Source: Oxytricha trifallax (taxonomy: Eukaryota; Ciliophora; Spirotrichea; Sporadotrichida; Oxytrichidae). From it: a DNA stretch of 64,000 nucleotides. Positions 21,717-33,796 of the stretch are shown here, piece after piece. The position numbers and the translations under genes are program-made. The stretch is from NCBI GenBank assembly GCA_000711775.1, contig ARYC01001308.1, positions 1-64,000 of the forward strand, written 5' to 3'. The number at the start of each line of letters is the position of its first letter. The first letter of the stretch is position 1. A model generated the notes under the pieces. The model was given only the letters and a program-made list of their open reading frames with translations. It did not search any database and had not been told where the DNA came from.

Positions 21717-24700
21717 ATGAAACTAGTCCCAAATGATGATATCTACACAAAGTCCTATATCAAAGAGGGGTGGGCATCTCTAGGTTTCGATTACCTGGAC
21801 GAATTCGATTCTGATACAGAGACTACTTAAACTTTAGGAAACAATAATGATTACATATACCAACTGAAAGACACTTACGGTTCAAAGTGAGGCTACTTGC
21901 AAGTATTAGATGTGTATACAATGAACAAGCAATAGTCTTAATAAATGATAGAGAAGCTTCGAGATTAGGGGTTTATTGATAAGCAAACTACATCTATAGT
22001 CCTCGACTCAGTAGTTTACAACTCATACACAGACTTCTTTGCTATGGTCAATTTCATATAAATATTTGAAGCTAATGGGTTGATTACTACCTCGATTTAG
22101 CTTTATGATTTGAAACGAGACTAACAAAATAATTCTATCTCAATTAACTATGATTAATTATTTGTGAATTATTTTTAATAATTAATGACTATTACTAAGA
22201 AGGACTTGGCTATTTTAGACTAGTCTGTGAAATATGCTTTTGCTGCCTACTTATTTTCTACTTCATAATAGAATTCATAGAAATAATGGGCGACATTCGT
22301 GGCTAATAGAGATATTATGAGAAAGAACAGAAAAATAAATTGGTAAGAGAAAATAGAAGGAAAAAATTACAAGAACAGAGAGAACTTAATTAAGTGGATG
22401 AAGCTGGAGTGGGCAAGAGTGGAGAGGAAACTACTACCAATGCTAATAATGGAGCTAAGACCCCTGAAATAGGGAAAATTGGAGATAGATTCAATATTAT
22501 CAAATATTAAATTCAATTAAAATTGTTTTTCTCTTATTAAAGAGTTTTATACTATTTTTTAAATAGTTTTATTTCCTATTTTGCATAAAATTAAAGAGAA
22601 AATAAAAAACATCTCAAATCATAAATAATAATAAACTCTCAAAATTTTATTTTAATTTTACTTTAAAATAATGGAGATGCTAAGCAGACTCCCAATGGAT
22701 TTGATGAGTTGGATTTAAGTGAGAACAAGAAAAAGAAGAAAACTAGCATGGCTCTCCATTACTGCTCATTCGTAGTAAAAGGTGTCAAAGAGCACTACAA
22801 TTCTACTAAATATTATTTATTTATATACTTTTGATTGCACAATAATGTCACTTAATTATTATTAGATAGTGTATTAGTTAGTGATTATTAAATGATGGAT
22901 GGAGTTGGATAGATTCTTCCTTTTTAATATTGTCCCTGGTGGCTGTGTGCATCTGGTCCAACATAGCCAGAGAACATATAAATGGTATCTCCAGCAGGCA
23001 GTTTACAGTAAAATAAAAATATTTATATCTTGATCCTCATAAGAGTTTTCCTGAATGGGTCAACTCAGATGCTAACTTACTCACGTATTTGCAGCATAAA
23101 CTTCATTTTGATATTCATAAAGGTTCTGAAGTATCTGGCATCATGGTTTGAAAGAGTCATGATCACATTTAAGACTCTTAGTTATGCCAAGAGTGATATA
23201 TTCTACTTTTTTATCATGTATAATATCATTATTCAAAAACCCAAAACCCCTTAATTAGATGTTTTAGTGATTTGATTTGTAGGGTATAGTTGGGGTGTAA
23301 TTAGGATTATTTGAGAAAACGCAGGTTTTATGTGAATTTAATATGTATTTTATAGAATATTAATTGTCTTAAATCAAACGAATTTTATCTGCTTGTCTTT
23401 GTTATACCTCACGAATCTTGCTGTCTATAGAGGCTTTAACATATCGTCTAAGAATTACCGAGGATTGGCAGGTGCTCTTATTATTATATTTTCTACAATC
23501 TTTCTTATTCCTAAGCAAACTTCATTCTGCTTTAAATGCTTCTCTGCTAAGCTTATGGATTGCTTTTCATGCTTAGTGCCAAAGTAAGCCATACTTTCCA
23601 TATCGCACTCTAATATAATTGCTGCCATTGCCCACACATCCCATTAAACAGAGCCATTCGTCCACTTCTCTCTTAATTGAAAGTTTCCAGGAGTACCAAG
23701 CACCTTTGCTAGTGTTACTATCTCTTACTTTATAGCTCTATTGAAGTCTATGACTATTATTTCTAAAGGACAGAGGTTTAACATAACATTTTCTGGCTTC
23801 AAATCTCTGTGAACATATCCTAGTTCATGAAGCTCTTTCACACCCTACGTCATCTCAGAGAGTATATCGTTGAGATCATCTGGATATCTGTTATGATACA
23901 GATAATCTCTTAGAGTCATTCATATTTCTTTAGTCTAAGAGCTATGAAACCATAGCCAAGAATAACTCCATCCAACTTATTCAAATTCTTGCAATTCCTT
24001 TTCATTGCCTCTTTAAGTATGATATATTCGTTGGCAAATTCATTCTGATACTGCTCATTCTATATGAGATAGCTCAAAGGATATATCTTTTATGCATATT
24101 CATCTACAACCTTTAGTTTTGCTTTGTTAGTGACGTCTCTGTTTAAATAATTTTCAATGCAGCTGTTAATGTCAATTGCATTTAGAGCAGGGATATACAT
24201 AGCTCTCTCTTGTAAGCATACGATAACTGCTCTATTAGAAGGTTGGTTCATCGATTCGTATCTTTTTTTTTTCTCTTGAGCTTCTCCTACTGCTCTCTTT
24301 GAGATTCAATTGTATTTGATTTCCTTTTGGCTGGCACAAGTTTTTAAGTCTCTTAATCTTAAATCAAGAACTCACTAAGGTGATGTTTTTGTATGTGCTT
24401 CTTGACTTTAGCTGAGTGGGTATAAGACTTCTAACAAGTCGTTCACTAGTACCTACCATCGACCTTATCATGTTTAAAATACACTTTTATTTTTCCAGAG
24501 TGTATCTCTTTGATGTGCCTCTTTAAGCTTGACTCAGTTGAGAAGAAATTCTAGCCCTCTTGGCATTCAAAGATTTTTAGCTTTTCAATTGATAGCTGTT
24601 CTTTTACTTCCTCGATAACTTCAATTTATGTTTGAACTCCCATCTCTTCTCTCTATTTCTTGTTTTAAACTTCAATGAAGAAGACGCTTGCTTCAAATAC

Positions 24701-27700
24701 AAGAGCCTTTAGCTCTACTTCCCTATCAACATTAATAACTTCTGATTTCTTGTTTGAACAAAAGTTGAGCTATGATTAACCAATTCCTAAAGAAGCTGCT
24801 TTACGATTTAAGTCTACCGCCATGTTTAAATTCAAATTTAAATTTCTATTATAAAGCTCATAAATATGCTATTGCTATAGTCACACTAGGTAGTAGTTGC
24901 CACTGCAGCAACGATGGTTTTATTTTAGCTCTAAGACTTCATATTTATACTTGGTTTAAAACTATAAATTTTTTAATTTCACCCTTATTTTTTTAGATTT
25001 TGTTACCAACTCAGATAAAGTTCAGGTTGATACTGGTACCAATTAAGTTTTGAACCAGATTGGAACTTTTCCATTAAAACCTCACTGGATTAAAACTAGG
25101 TACTAATTAAGTTTGGTACTATTAAATTGGTACCAATTAAAATTAAACGAATTTAGTACAGGTACTAATTAAACAACAATTTAGTACTAATTTAATGGAA
25201 CTAAATTGATAAAAATAAAGCCCCATCTCTGAAGTTTGTTACAGCTTCTGCAAACTTTCTCAACGTATCTTTACAGTGCTGACCTCCTATAAGATGCCCA
25301 TATTTAATAGTACTATTTTAAAGAATAGGATCCAGAAGTCTATAAATTAAAACTTGAAATTCATTTATAGGAAGAGGAACCAAGATGGAATCACTAAGCG
25401 TTGCAATGAAAAGGGTTGAGGCTCAAGAAATGATCTCAAGATTCAGAAGCAAGGAAGATCTCTATCGATACCTCACTCAATATGGTAATTATACATCGTA
25501 TACTCAAACAAATACTCTAGTTGGTTTATTTCTTCCAACAATGGAAGGTACCAAGATATCATTCCTAAAAGCTATACTCTGTGATGAGAAGAAAGCTTTT
25601 AAAAACTAAGAGATAAAGTTGATAGAAATACCAAACTACCCTGAGATATCTGTCACTAATCTATACGAGGATGCAATGAAAAATGAGGATGTGTTTGTTT
25701 ACCTTTCTTGCAAGAAGTAACTTTCTAACAAGTTACCTGAAAGAAGCTTCTTCTTTGGTTTTTGTGGTAAAATATTTGAAAAAATTTATAGTTGAATCTC
25801 TCAAGAAACGGCTTTTTATGAATAAAAGAAGCAAGGTATACTAATAAGGACTGCCTGGCTAGAAGAACAAAAGAAGAATACTTATCTTTCAAGTAAACTT
25901 TATCCTATATCTTTGTTGGGAAACCTGGAACTGGAATATTCCTTATGAAAGAGAATGAATAAGTTCACAGAGAGAGAAAGTCTCAAACCATTCATTAAGT
26001 TAGCAAGAGACTTTATAATGAGTTTAAAAACCTGATGAAAAGAACATAGATGCTGGATCTAGTACAAAGAAAAGAAACATGGGTCCTAGTTAAGCACCAG
26101 AGGAAGAAAAGAAAGAGAATTCGAATCCTTTTTAGAGTTCGTTTAATATGTGAAGTTATTCATTCATTTGAGTCTAAAACTTATTAATAAACATTCATTC
26201 TCTCTTTCCTTGCACATATAGTAGTCTTATCTTTGCTCAATCTCTTGCAGCACCTTTAAATAAAGTCAACTGTATCGATAGGTAAGTCATGCATAAAGTG
26301 ATACAGCAAGATTTTCTTGTAGTGAGTTTAATCTAACTCCAGTAGAATTAAATTCCTTTAAATTGTGGACTATAAGGAACATTATACACAGGAGTTATCT
26401 TTAACTCCTCATAAACTTTCTTTGACTCCTTAGTCTTATGAAATGAGAAGTTATCAACAAAGAATATGATCTCTTGATCGTTGTACATATCTCTTAGCTT
26501 ATGTAAGAACTCTATATACTGCTCTCGCTGAATAGAGCGAGGGTGAATAACATAACTCTCTAGGCCTGAATCTTCACTTATACCAGCTAAAATTGCATGG
26601 GTGACTACCTTAACTTTTTAATCATAGACTTCTATATTATCATACTTCTTATACCAAGACCTATTAATAAAGGTGTTGAAGGTGAATACAGCTTCATCAG
26701 CGTGTATGAACTTGATGTATTTAGTAATAGCTCTCTGCATTTAATCATATATATAGTTTAAATTATTACTATAAAATGGCACTGTAAAATCAATCACTCT
26801 CTTCACTCTGTTGACAGTCTTAAAAGTAATACCATATCTTCTATAAATGTTGGCTTTAGTCTAAGGAGAGATACGCTTGTCAGGAAACCTGCGATGAAAC
26901 ATCACAGCTCGCTAGTCAAGTGGAAATTGTGCCGTCGTCAATATACTTCTAAGAAAACTTTTATTTTCTTGCAGGATGCTATCAAGAATCAGAATTCAAA
27001 TGGTAAACAGCTAGCAAGCAGTGATACTTCACAGTTGAAGCACTCTTACACAACAGCTTTACAATCGCACAATAATTCAGCACTGGTTTGAGTTAGTCTA
27101 TGTTAATACTTGTACCATACCTAAGCTTAAGCAATAAGTCTAAATATTTCTCATCATAAATAGAACCCAAATATCGCTAATTTCTATTTCTCATTTTGGA
27201 AACTGGCCTAATTTCTCTACTAACCCTAATAAAACCCCAACTATACCTTAAAAATCAAACCACTAAAACATCTAATTAAGGGGTTTTAGGGTTTTGGGGT
27301 TTGATTATAAAGATAAATAAATTAGATAATTTAATTCAATAATTCTACAGAAAAAACTTGTTATTATATATTGATAAATGATAATAGCAAAAGTAAAATA
27401 ATCAATCAATCTTCACAAAATTTCTAACCCATATACTGTATAATTTTACAATTGGGTTATATCTTCTTTGCATTTGTGGTGTTGTATCATATTTACTATG
27501 AAGCGGACTTGATCAATTTCGGCACAATATTCAATTCACTTACCACCCTTTTTCTTATGCTTCTGGGTGATCTTAACGCCCTTGACGATATGATTGTCCT
27601 AAATAAAGTGCTGTCCTTCTTCTTTTTCATTGCTTTTATGACCAGCATGCAGTTCATTCTAATTAGCATGCTCATCGCCTTTTTCTCAAATGCCTGCTCA

Positions 27701-28560
27701 GCAGTAAATGAAAGCATCAGCAACCAGAGATAAATTGAAGATGAACTTAAGCAAAAACACTTATTCTTGTGTTTTATTAAATAAATCTCTTAAATCTTCC
27801 CTTATTATGCTATAAGAGTACTGAAATTATATTTCCAAACACGTGCTAATAAAAATGCAGGATTTCTTGATATGGATTGGTGACAAAATGAACAAGCGAA
27901 GGTTGACAATAAAGCAACTTGCACTTAAGAGTAAGAAGCAACAGGACTTAATTAAGAAAAGCTTATAACAAAAAGTGCAGTCTATGATGCTTCAGGTTAA
28001 ACAGGACTAAGAAGCTGGTGATGGAGACAAGGATTAAGCAGCAGATGGCAGGAAGTAGAGGTATTTATTTGGTGGAGGAGTCACTAATAAAAAAGGATAA
28101 AACGATAGCAGTGATGAAAAAGCTGATGGCGAGTTTGATGATTAGGTAAAATGAAATATATAAACGATTTCATTGAATATAAAATATTTGTTATATAATA
28201 AATACAATCATGGTTAAAATATTCATAGACAAAATTAAATGAAATTTCTGAAACCAATTAATTGAATTTCTTTAATTGAATTCAGAATTCTTTTTACTAG
28301 TTAAAACAGCTTTGAGAAGCAGAATATAAGTGATTTAGCTCTTGGCATCCAAATTTTCGATGAGAAAGCGAGTACTCACAAGCGCAGTGGCACTACGAAC
28401 AGCAATGGCGAAATGACCTCTCGCTTAGAAGACTTCCATGATGACGATTTAGATTCAGTTGCTAACTCTGCTTGAGGTGTTTCGCGAGACTCAATTGATG
28501 ATAATCTTGCTTAGTCTAGAGCTAGAATTGACGAAGAAAAATCCAAGATCATATTGACTT
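21717..28560 (+). CDS. Polycystin-type cation channel 1, split by IESs and a whole TBE
   Basis: Plus-strand islands in the ciliate code. 21717-22190 reads MKLVPNDDIYTKSYIKEGWA and continues through SIVLDSVVYNSYTDFFAMVN and FEANGLITTSIQLYDL, which is the family's extracellular (tetragonal) domain. 22260-22800 holds charged segments. 23025-23230 gives hydrophobic helices (LILIRVFLNGSTQMLTYSR; SDIFYFFIMYN). A TBE then intervenes (23234-27303). 27440-27770 resumes with LGYIFFAFVVLYHIYYEADL, the pore FNSLTTLFLMLLGDLNA and the last helix. 27850-28145 and 28310-28560 form a charged tail. Polycystins are Ca-permeable channels, often ciliary. The first membrane helix is not seen. In-frame TGAs occur in GSK-TGA-GYLQ (about 21889) and near 28473. 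Confidence 0.72.
22868..23012 (-). other. Possible minus-strand coding island inside the polycystin 1 region
   Basis: The minus strand reads LPAGDTIYMFSGYVGPDAHS and then HQGQYQKGRIYPTPSIIQQS without TGA. The plus strand is also open here, so direction is undecided. The minus reading looks more protein-like, and if real it would be an interleaved MDS of another gene. Confidence 0.3.
23374..24823 (-). CDS. TBE 57-kDa zinc-finger/kinase protein
   Basis: Met at 24823 (MAVDLNRKAASLGIGQ) to TGA at 23376-23374. N-terminal half has C2H2-type finger remnants (STESSLKRHIKEIHSGK; a second with YTHSAKVKKHIQKHH). The C-terminal half is a protein-kinase-like domain with GYVHRDLKPENVMLN, the catalytic Asp in HRD, then IIVIDFNRAI where kinases have DFG, and QWDVWAMAAIILE in the position of the D-x-W motif. 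The role of this protein in TBE movement or developmental excision is not known. A few frame breaks are visible in the finger region, so the copy may be slightly decayed. Confidence 0.75.
24990..25384. promoter_or_regulatory. Divergent promoter spacer with iterated GGTACTAATTAA motifs
   Basis: Between the 57-kDa gene (minus) and the 22-kDa gene (plus) are many copies of GGTACTAATTAA, TTGGTACCAATTAA and related half-palindromes (about 25030-25205). The same motif fills the equivalent spacer at 52130-52310 and 56380-56580. It is absent from the TBE at 45504-49666, which has other repeats there. A shared bidirectional control region is inferred. Confidence 0.55.
25385..26153 (+). pseudogene. TBE 22-kDa protein, decayed copy
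   Basis: Starts MESLSVAMKRVEAQEMISRF; contains LYRYLTQYGNYTSYTQ, FLPTMEGTKISFLKAILC and IPNYPEISVTNLYEDAM, all shared with the copies at 46909-47477 and 52491-53260. A TGA falls in-frame in IYS-TGA-ISQET where the sister copy has Arg, and the total length is not a multiple of three. Function unknown. Confidence 0.75.
26195..27194 (-). CDS. TBE transposase (DDE type)
   Basis: Met at 27194 (MRNRNQRYLGSIYDEKYLDL). DDE residues are seen as FIHADEAVF (about 26700), IIFFVDNFSFHK (about 26460) and YSPQFKGI (about 26355; Lys where the intact copy has Asn before GIE). The protein cuts and joins DNA at TBE ends; in Oxytricha such transposases are reported to take part in genome rearrangement. One TGA near the C-terminus (AARD-TGA) may end the protein early. 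Confidence 0.78.
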
Positions 28561-28655
28561 GGATTATATATTGTAACTATATCTATACCTATAGATTTCA
28601 AATATCAATTTAACAGATAAGGGCTGTTATATTTGATTAAATTGACAAGGAAAGA

Positions 28656-31600
28656 ATGGGACAAGAATTTCGACTAAAATCAGTTTTTCATCGAAGAACC
28701 ACTCCTCCCAGCTCTGCTATCAGAAAAGTAATACGTTTAGGGCAAGAAAGAAAGAGAGCTAAAATGTGGTAAAATATGTGGGCAAGCATAACTTTCACAC
28801 TCTATTCTGCATTATATATTACTCTGATTCTGTTTCAGTTTAATGTGGAGAGAAACTAATGGTACAATACTGCTCTTAAGAATGCTAGTTTGTCACTGGT
28901 TGACTCTAAACCTTTAAATTTAGTTAAACTGTTAAGTGTTTAATAAGATTTAAGCATTAATCAAGTCAAGGTCTTATTTTAGGCAAATTTTTTAATTAAA
29001 TTATTAATTTATTTTTTTCTCAAAACATTGTATCCAAAAAATAATTAAATAATCATATTAATTTATCTCAAGATTTTTTGAGCAAAATATAATTTTCTCA
29101 TTGTCATTGAATAGCAAATCAAGCCAAAATTATTTAAAAATGAATACATATCAATAAAGATTTAAGAAATAAATTATATGCTTGAATTCTTTGAGAAATT
29201 CTGTTATAGTCAACAAGAATACAATATTCTTTTTAAGAATTATATACGCAAATAGTCATTTTTTTAAAATAATAATATAGCTAATTATAACCCTTATAAT
29301 AAAGTAAGTCAATATTTATGAAAGAAAATAAAAATTCATATTTTTTTATTTATTTTTGAGCTAGAGAGTTTTTCCAATCATAATAAATCTTGATAATAAT
29401 ATATAACATTTTATAAATTTTTATAATTGTAAATCTCTGAGATTTTACTCTAGAAACTATGATATTACGACTATAAAAGACTATGATGGCCTTGTATTCT
29501 TGATGAAAGAAGCCATGCCTACTCTTGTAACACCAATAACTTAAACTTAAACTAACTTCAGTGGCTTTTGCATATAGGATGTTAATTATGTTCATGGTGA
29601 TAAACTTAGATTGTGCTTCAGAATATCAAAAGTCAACCCTGTTTTAGGAACTGCCAACAACACACATGAATCAATAATATACTCAAATTTTTATCCTTCT
29701 TGATATAACGCTATGTATATTTTTAATATAATTGAATCATAGTACTACAAAAGTGGTGATGACACAGAGGAAACGGAATATAAAGAGCCCTTTATTGGTT
29801 CTTACAGCAACTATCAATGCACCTACTCACTAGACAGTTATTAAACCTCTGGTGGCTATTGTTTAGACCTGAGTTTCTCTCCAGATCTGTATGATTCTTA
29901 GATAAATGATTACATTGAAGATCATATCATCAGTGATAGGCTTTTTTCACATAATTTGGAACTTGTTATTTTTGAAGCAAGCCAATATGTGCATTCGTAT
30001 TCTACTATAAGTTTTGGATTTCCAAGTGATGGCAGCATAAGCTCCTCCATTAATATATTTACTATGAGACTTAATCAGTATAAGACAAGAGGAGATATGA
30101 TTAGACTAGGATTTGAAGCTCTGTATTTGCTACTTCTGCTCTTCAATCCATAACTTAACTTTTTTGTGTGTGTGTGAAGAGTTATAACTCAAATTAATTT
30201 TATCATAAAAAACATTTAATCAAACAGTGACGTATTTCAGAATGAAATGACGTGGCAACCGTGATTCCTGGATTAGAATCCTGAAGATAAAAAATTGATC
30301 AGCCTAAACATCACCTAGTCCCGTAACCAGGATGTGAACTCATAGAGCCTACTTTACGGATGTGGTCTAAGAGCCTGTGATCTTCAGCTCCGCTGAAGAT
30401 CACTATCCTTGCGATGTTGTAGCTTAGAACCCATCCTGGGAGGAGAAAATATCTTATCGTTGGCTTCTTCTTGTTCTCGTCATTTCATTTTTGAAGGCTT
30501 AGCACCACCTTCATCCAGCTCCCACCACTTAGGAATCCAAACTCACAACAGGAAGCTCATCTATGCAAGGAAACCGTTAATGTGCAGTCCGCTCGAGAAG
30601 CGTAGAATCTCACCGGTTGAACCAAGCCGACAGACCCCTTATGCATGATCCTTCAACCCCCTTCCTACCCTCAGAAGGCCTTAACGTTGTAGAAAACTTT
30701 ATTAGAAAGCGTCAGCTTAAGCTGACTTAACAATTAACTTTCTAATTTAATATTATAACATAACTTTTAAATGTGTGGATGTATTAAGTAATTTATGAAT
30801 ATGGTGATGTTTGTAAGAAAACTTATAAGCAAGTGTAAACATTACGACCGCTGGAAGCGCATTGAAATAGATTCCCTCTCTGAAATCGAAAGAAAACAGA
30901 GATTTAAGAAAGCTCCAGAGTGGATTCGTAGATGGGGCGTAACATTTAATTCTTTCATTTATTTCGAAATAATCTACTTCGCTCTTGCTATAGTTAGTAT
31001 GGCACTATGGATAATGTATATTTATAAGGTTCTTTTCTAGATTTTGCTTCACCAATATCTCAATAAAACTAGGGATTTATTCCTAAATTCTATACTGTGC
31101 AGAGGATTCTTATGAATTACACTAATGTTGTTGCTATTAATACCATATTTTTGAGTGTGAAGGTGTTTGATGACTACATGAACAAGAGCAAACACAAGAA
31201 TATGCTTAGTAATACTTTGTATTCTTGCAAGAAAGATACTTTCTATTTCTTGATCATTTTTGCAATCTTCTTATAATTCAATTAATTTCAGAAATATCTA
31301 TCAAATTTCTCCATTCACCCATAAATTGAAGTACAATTAATGACATTACATTAAATTAATAAAATCTTCTTGCTTTGATTCGTAGGAATGGCTTACATTT
31401 AATTTGGTGCTCAACTCTAAGACTTCAACTCTTTCGGTAACGCAATCAGGAAGTGCTTCGAGATAACAATTGTTGACTTTAATTATAATGCACTTAAGAA
31501 GGCAAATGAGCCCATGGCTGTGATTTTATTATTCCCATTCAATGTGCTGTTTGTTTTCATTCTCACTAATATATTCTTGGCTATCATAAATGAGGCTTAT

Positions 31601-32517
31601 GAAGCCAATTAACTTAGCAACGAGGATTATGATTCAATTAATATTCTTTATCCTAATTAATTATAGTATATAAACTTAATCTAATGATAATACGGTATCT
31701 GTAGACCTATTTGTATCTTCTATTGCATGATTCCAAACGAAAAGCAAAGACAAAATAAGCGTAAAGCTAATGGTAAAGACAAGAAATCTGCTCATGATGA
31801 CTACTTAAAGGTCTTCGAGAAACTCGTAGTGAATCTATAAATTTCAATGAGTGATTTGAAAGCTTGGGCCATTAATTGTGCAGATGAGATCCAGAGCGAG
31901 CTAAAGAAGCGTACTTAGCTGAAACACGAAAACAGGGAAATTCTTATGAATAAGCTCAAGAAGATGAAGAGTGCGGAGGAGGGAAAGAGTGCAGGTACTG
32001 GAGTTGCTGCAACTGGCAAACGCTATGATGAAGTGGAGTGCTATAAGAAGAGGCTCTAATTATAATAACATTAAAATCTACATTTAAATATAAATAGAAT
32101 GAATACTGGGACTATATAAGAAACGGAATCCAGTTCATTTCCTTCAAAAAAAATATTCTCTCAGCAGTCTTATCCCAAAAAGAGAAAGAAATTTAGTAGA
32201 AAACAGAGCTATACTATAAAGAAAAAGAGAAGACTCAAGAAATTTACAAGTACTTAGCTCTCCTTGAGAAGCCAGTCGAGGAGAGACTGGAGTAAATAAT
32301 GAACTACAGAAAGGTTTTATCCCTTTTGGAGTAAGAAAAGAACCTTCTTATTAATGAGGAGGAGAAAGACGAGGATGATGAGGGAGATCACAACGGTGAT
32401 AAGGACAAGAATGACACTGGAAATAAGAAAGTTAACTTTAACTCAAAGAACAACATTAATTAGAATTTCGGTAGAAATTTGTCTGAGAGTGAGCACCCCT
32501 CTAAAAAGAAATAATGA
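28656..32517 (+). CDS. Polycystin-type cation channel 2
   Basis: Start MGQEFRLKSVFHRRTTPPSS at 28656 with the first helix ITFTLYSALYITLILFQF (about 28790). After IES-like DNA, the extracellular domain continues at 29455-29700 (DYDGLVFLMKEAMPTLVTP) and 29735-30150 (GGYCLDLSFSPDLYDS; VIFEASQYVHSYSTISFGF). A GC-rich repeat interrupts at 30215-30745. 30790-31040 gives APEWIRRWGVTFNSF and helices; 31075-31275 and 31385-31640 give FGAQLQDFNSFGNAIRKCFE, DFNYNALKKANEP and FVFILTNIFLAIINEAY, the pore and last helix, ending in the family's N-x-F-L-A-I-I pattern. A charged coiled-coil tail ends at TGA 32515-32517. It lies 3' of polycystin 1 on the same strand, suggesting an old tandem duplication, though the two have diverged strongly. 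Confidence 0.8.
30215..30745. repeat. GC-rich structured repeat, copy 2, inside polycystin 2 IES
   Basis: A ~500-bp GC-rich block in an AT-rich interval. It contains perfect hairpins, such as GTGATCTTCAGC with GCTGAAGATCAC around 30378-30404 and GTCAGCTTAAGCTGAC at 30709-30724. Parts align with 17740-18110, for example CCCTTCCTACC...AAGGCCTT...TAGAAA against CCCTCCCTACC...TAGGCCTTTG...TAGAAAG. It interrupts the channel between its extracellular domain and next helix, so it is germline-limited. No tail or target duplication is clear here. Confidence 0.55.
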
Positions 32518-32714
32518 AAATTCAACTTATATATGTAAAACTTTAATATCAGTGATATAGTTGTGTAAAATATATTAGTGAGCTATTAATTTTATAAAAC
32601 AACTTTTTTTGATGAATGATTTTACTCAGATAAAATTTTTGAATTGATTTTATTTTTATTGTTTAGCTTTTCAAGTATGTATTAAACTTTATGCTGACTA
32701 GCCATAAAAACAAG

Positions 32715-33612
32715 TAATCTATAGATAGAACAGCAAGAAGTAGAGATGCATCTGAAGGTAATTGAAGAGAAACTCAACGAAAAAGAGAGATAAAAGCAAG
32801 ACCATCTGCAGAAGAAGCAAGAAGACCTTAAAATGCATGCTGAAGTAGTAATAACTAAACTTTAAATGGCCAAAGAATTGAGCAGCACTGTGAATCACGA
32901 GGTTTAACAGAGAGACCTCGAGAAAATGTCGAAAACTGCGAAGAACAGGGAGTGACTGATTAAAAGTGATATGGAAAACTTGAAAATCGGGAATCAGAGG
33001 AAGATAGAGAGCATGGCTGCGAAGTAGAAAGAGCAGGCCAAGAGACAAAAAGAGCAGTTTAATTATTACATGCAGAAGTAGGAGTTGAGGGACCAACTGG
33101 TTGTTGATGTTGAAGATGTTCTCAAAGAGGACATTGACAAGAAGAAAGAGTTGTCTCTATTAAACCACATGAGAAGCATGAATTTCCACAACATGTACAA
33201 GCAAAAATTGCCAGAAAAAATATCAGAGAAAAAGGAAAGAGCTGATAGAATAAAAGAGCTACAGAAACGCATAGCTGACATGGTAGTAGGAGGCGGAATT
33301 GGAATGGGAAGACTTGGCATTATGAATTCAGTACGAGCCACTATAGATCCATTTAAGAGTACTATACAACTAAATTTCAATTATTAAATCTAATAAAATA
33401 AAATATTTTTGAGAAGGCGTTTACAAATTTCATTAAAGTTATACAAGAGAAAGAGGAAAAATAAGTATGGGAACTTAAGGAACTGGACTGTTAACTTAGA
33501 AGCATTAAAGAACTAAGAGTGTCAACATTAATTTTTGATGGCAAATAAAATAATGCAAGAATAAAATTAAGGATTATTAGAAGAAGTTAATCAGTTCTGT
33601 TTACTTAAATTA
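32715..33612 (+). CDS. Coiled-coil protein, unknown, with one in-frame TGA
   Basis: The ciliate code reads EVEMHLKVIEEKLNEKERQK, a long charged helix, then QLVVDVEDVLKEDIDKKKEL and a GGGIGMGRLGIMNS turn to about 33387. After a short AT-rich segment comes FTNFIKVIQEKEEKQVWEL and a basic end, with TGA near 33612. Many of its Gln codons are TAG/TAA. An in-frame TGA follows KNRE at about 32954, where AGA (Arg) would fit. No upstream Met is in view before an in-frame TGA, so the 5' MDS is probably elsewhere. Coiled-coil proteins of this type are common in the ciliate cytoskeleton, but no family is recognised. Confidence 0.5.
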
Positions 33613-33796
33613 ACTAATGATATAAGTTTATCATGAAATATATTTTATGAGAATTAAATTAAAAGAAATACTTTTATTTGGAATTAAACTATAATATAAA
33701 AATGAAATGTTGAATTAGGGAGTTAGCAAACAGGTAATTTATCATTAAAAAGCCTAGAATATTTAACTAAATTTTTGAGAATAAATTCCTAAAATT

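Larger units (their letters stand above)
23234..27303 (-). mobile_element. Complete TBE inside polycystin gene 1
   Basis: Both ends carry C4A4/G4T4 telomere-type repeats and ~75-110-bp inverted repeats. ATT is duplicated on both sides (23231-23233 and 27304-27306), fitting the ANT target. The order is 57-kDa gene (minus), 22-kDa gene (plus), transposase (minus). It lies between the S5-like helix and the pore helix of the channel gene, so it must be removed precisely to make a functional gene. Confidence 0.92.

Noticed and set aside
23216..27445. GTATAAT as the pointer pair around the TBE in polycystin 1
   Set aside because: It occurs at suitable places, but joining there leaves the pore in the wrong frame, so the true boundary is undecided.
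27496..27723. Minus-strand 75-residue ORF in the polycystin pore region
   Set aside because: The plus strand shows the conserved channel pore and last helix; the minus frame is its shadow.
30128..30776. CATAACTT as the pointer pair around the GC-rich block in polycystin 2
   Set aside because: The 8-bp repeat is present on both sides, but joining shifts the downstream frame, so I did not annotate it.
32719..33380. Long minus-strand hydrophobic ORFs opposite the coiled-coil gene
   Set aside because: They are Leu/Phe-rich shadows of a Lys/Glu-rich coiled coil on the plus strand.
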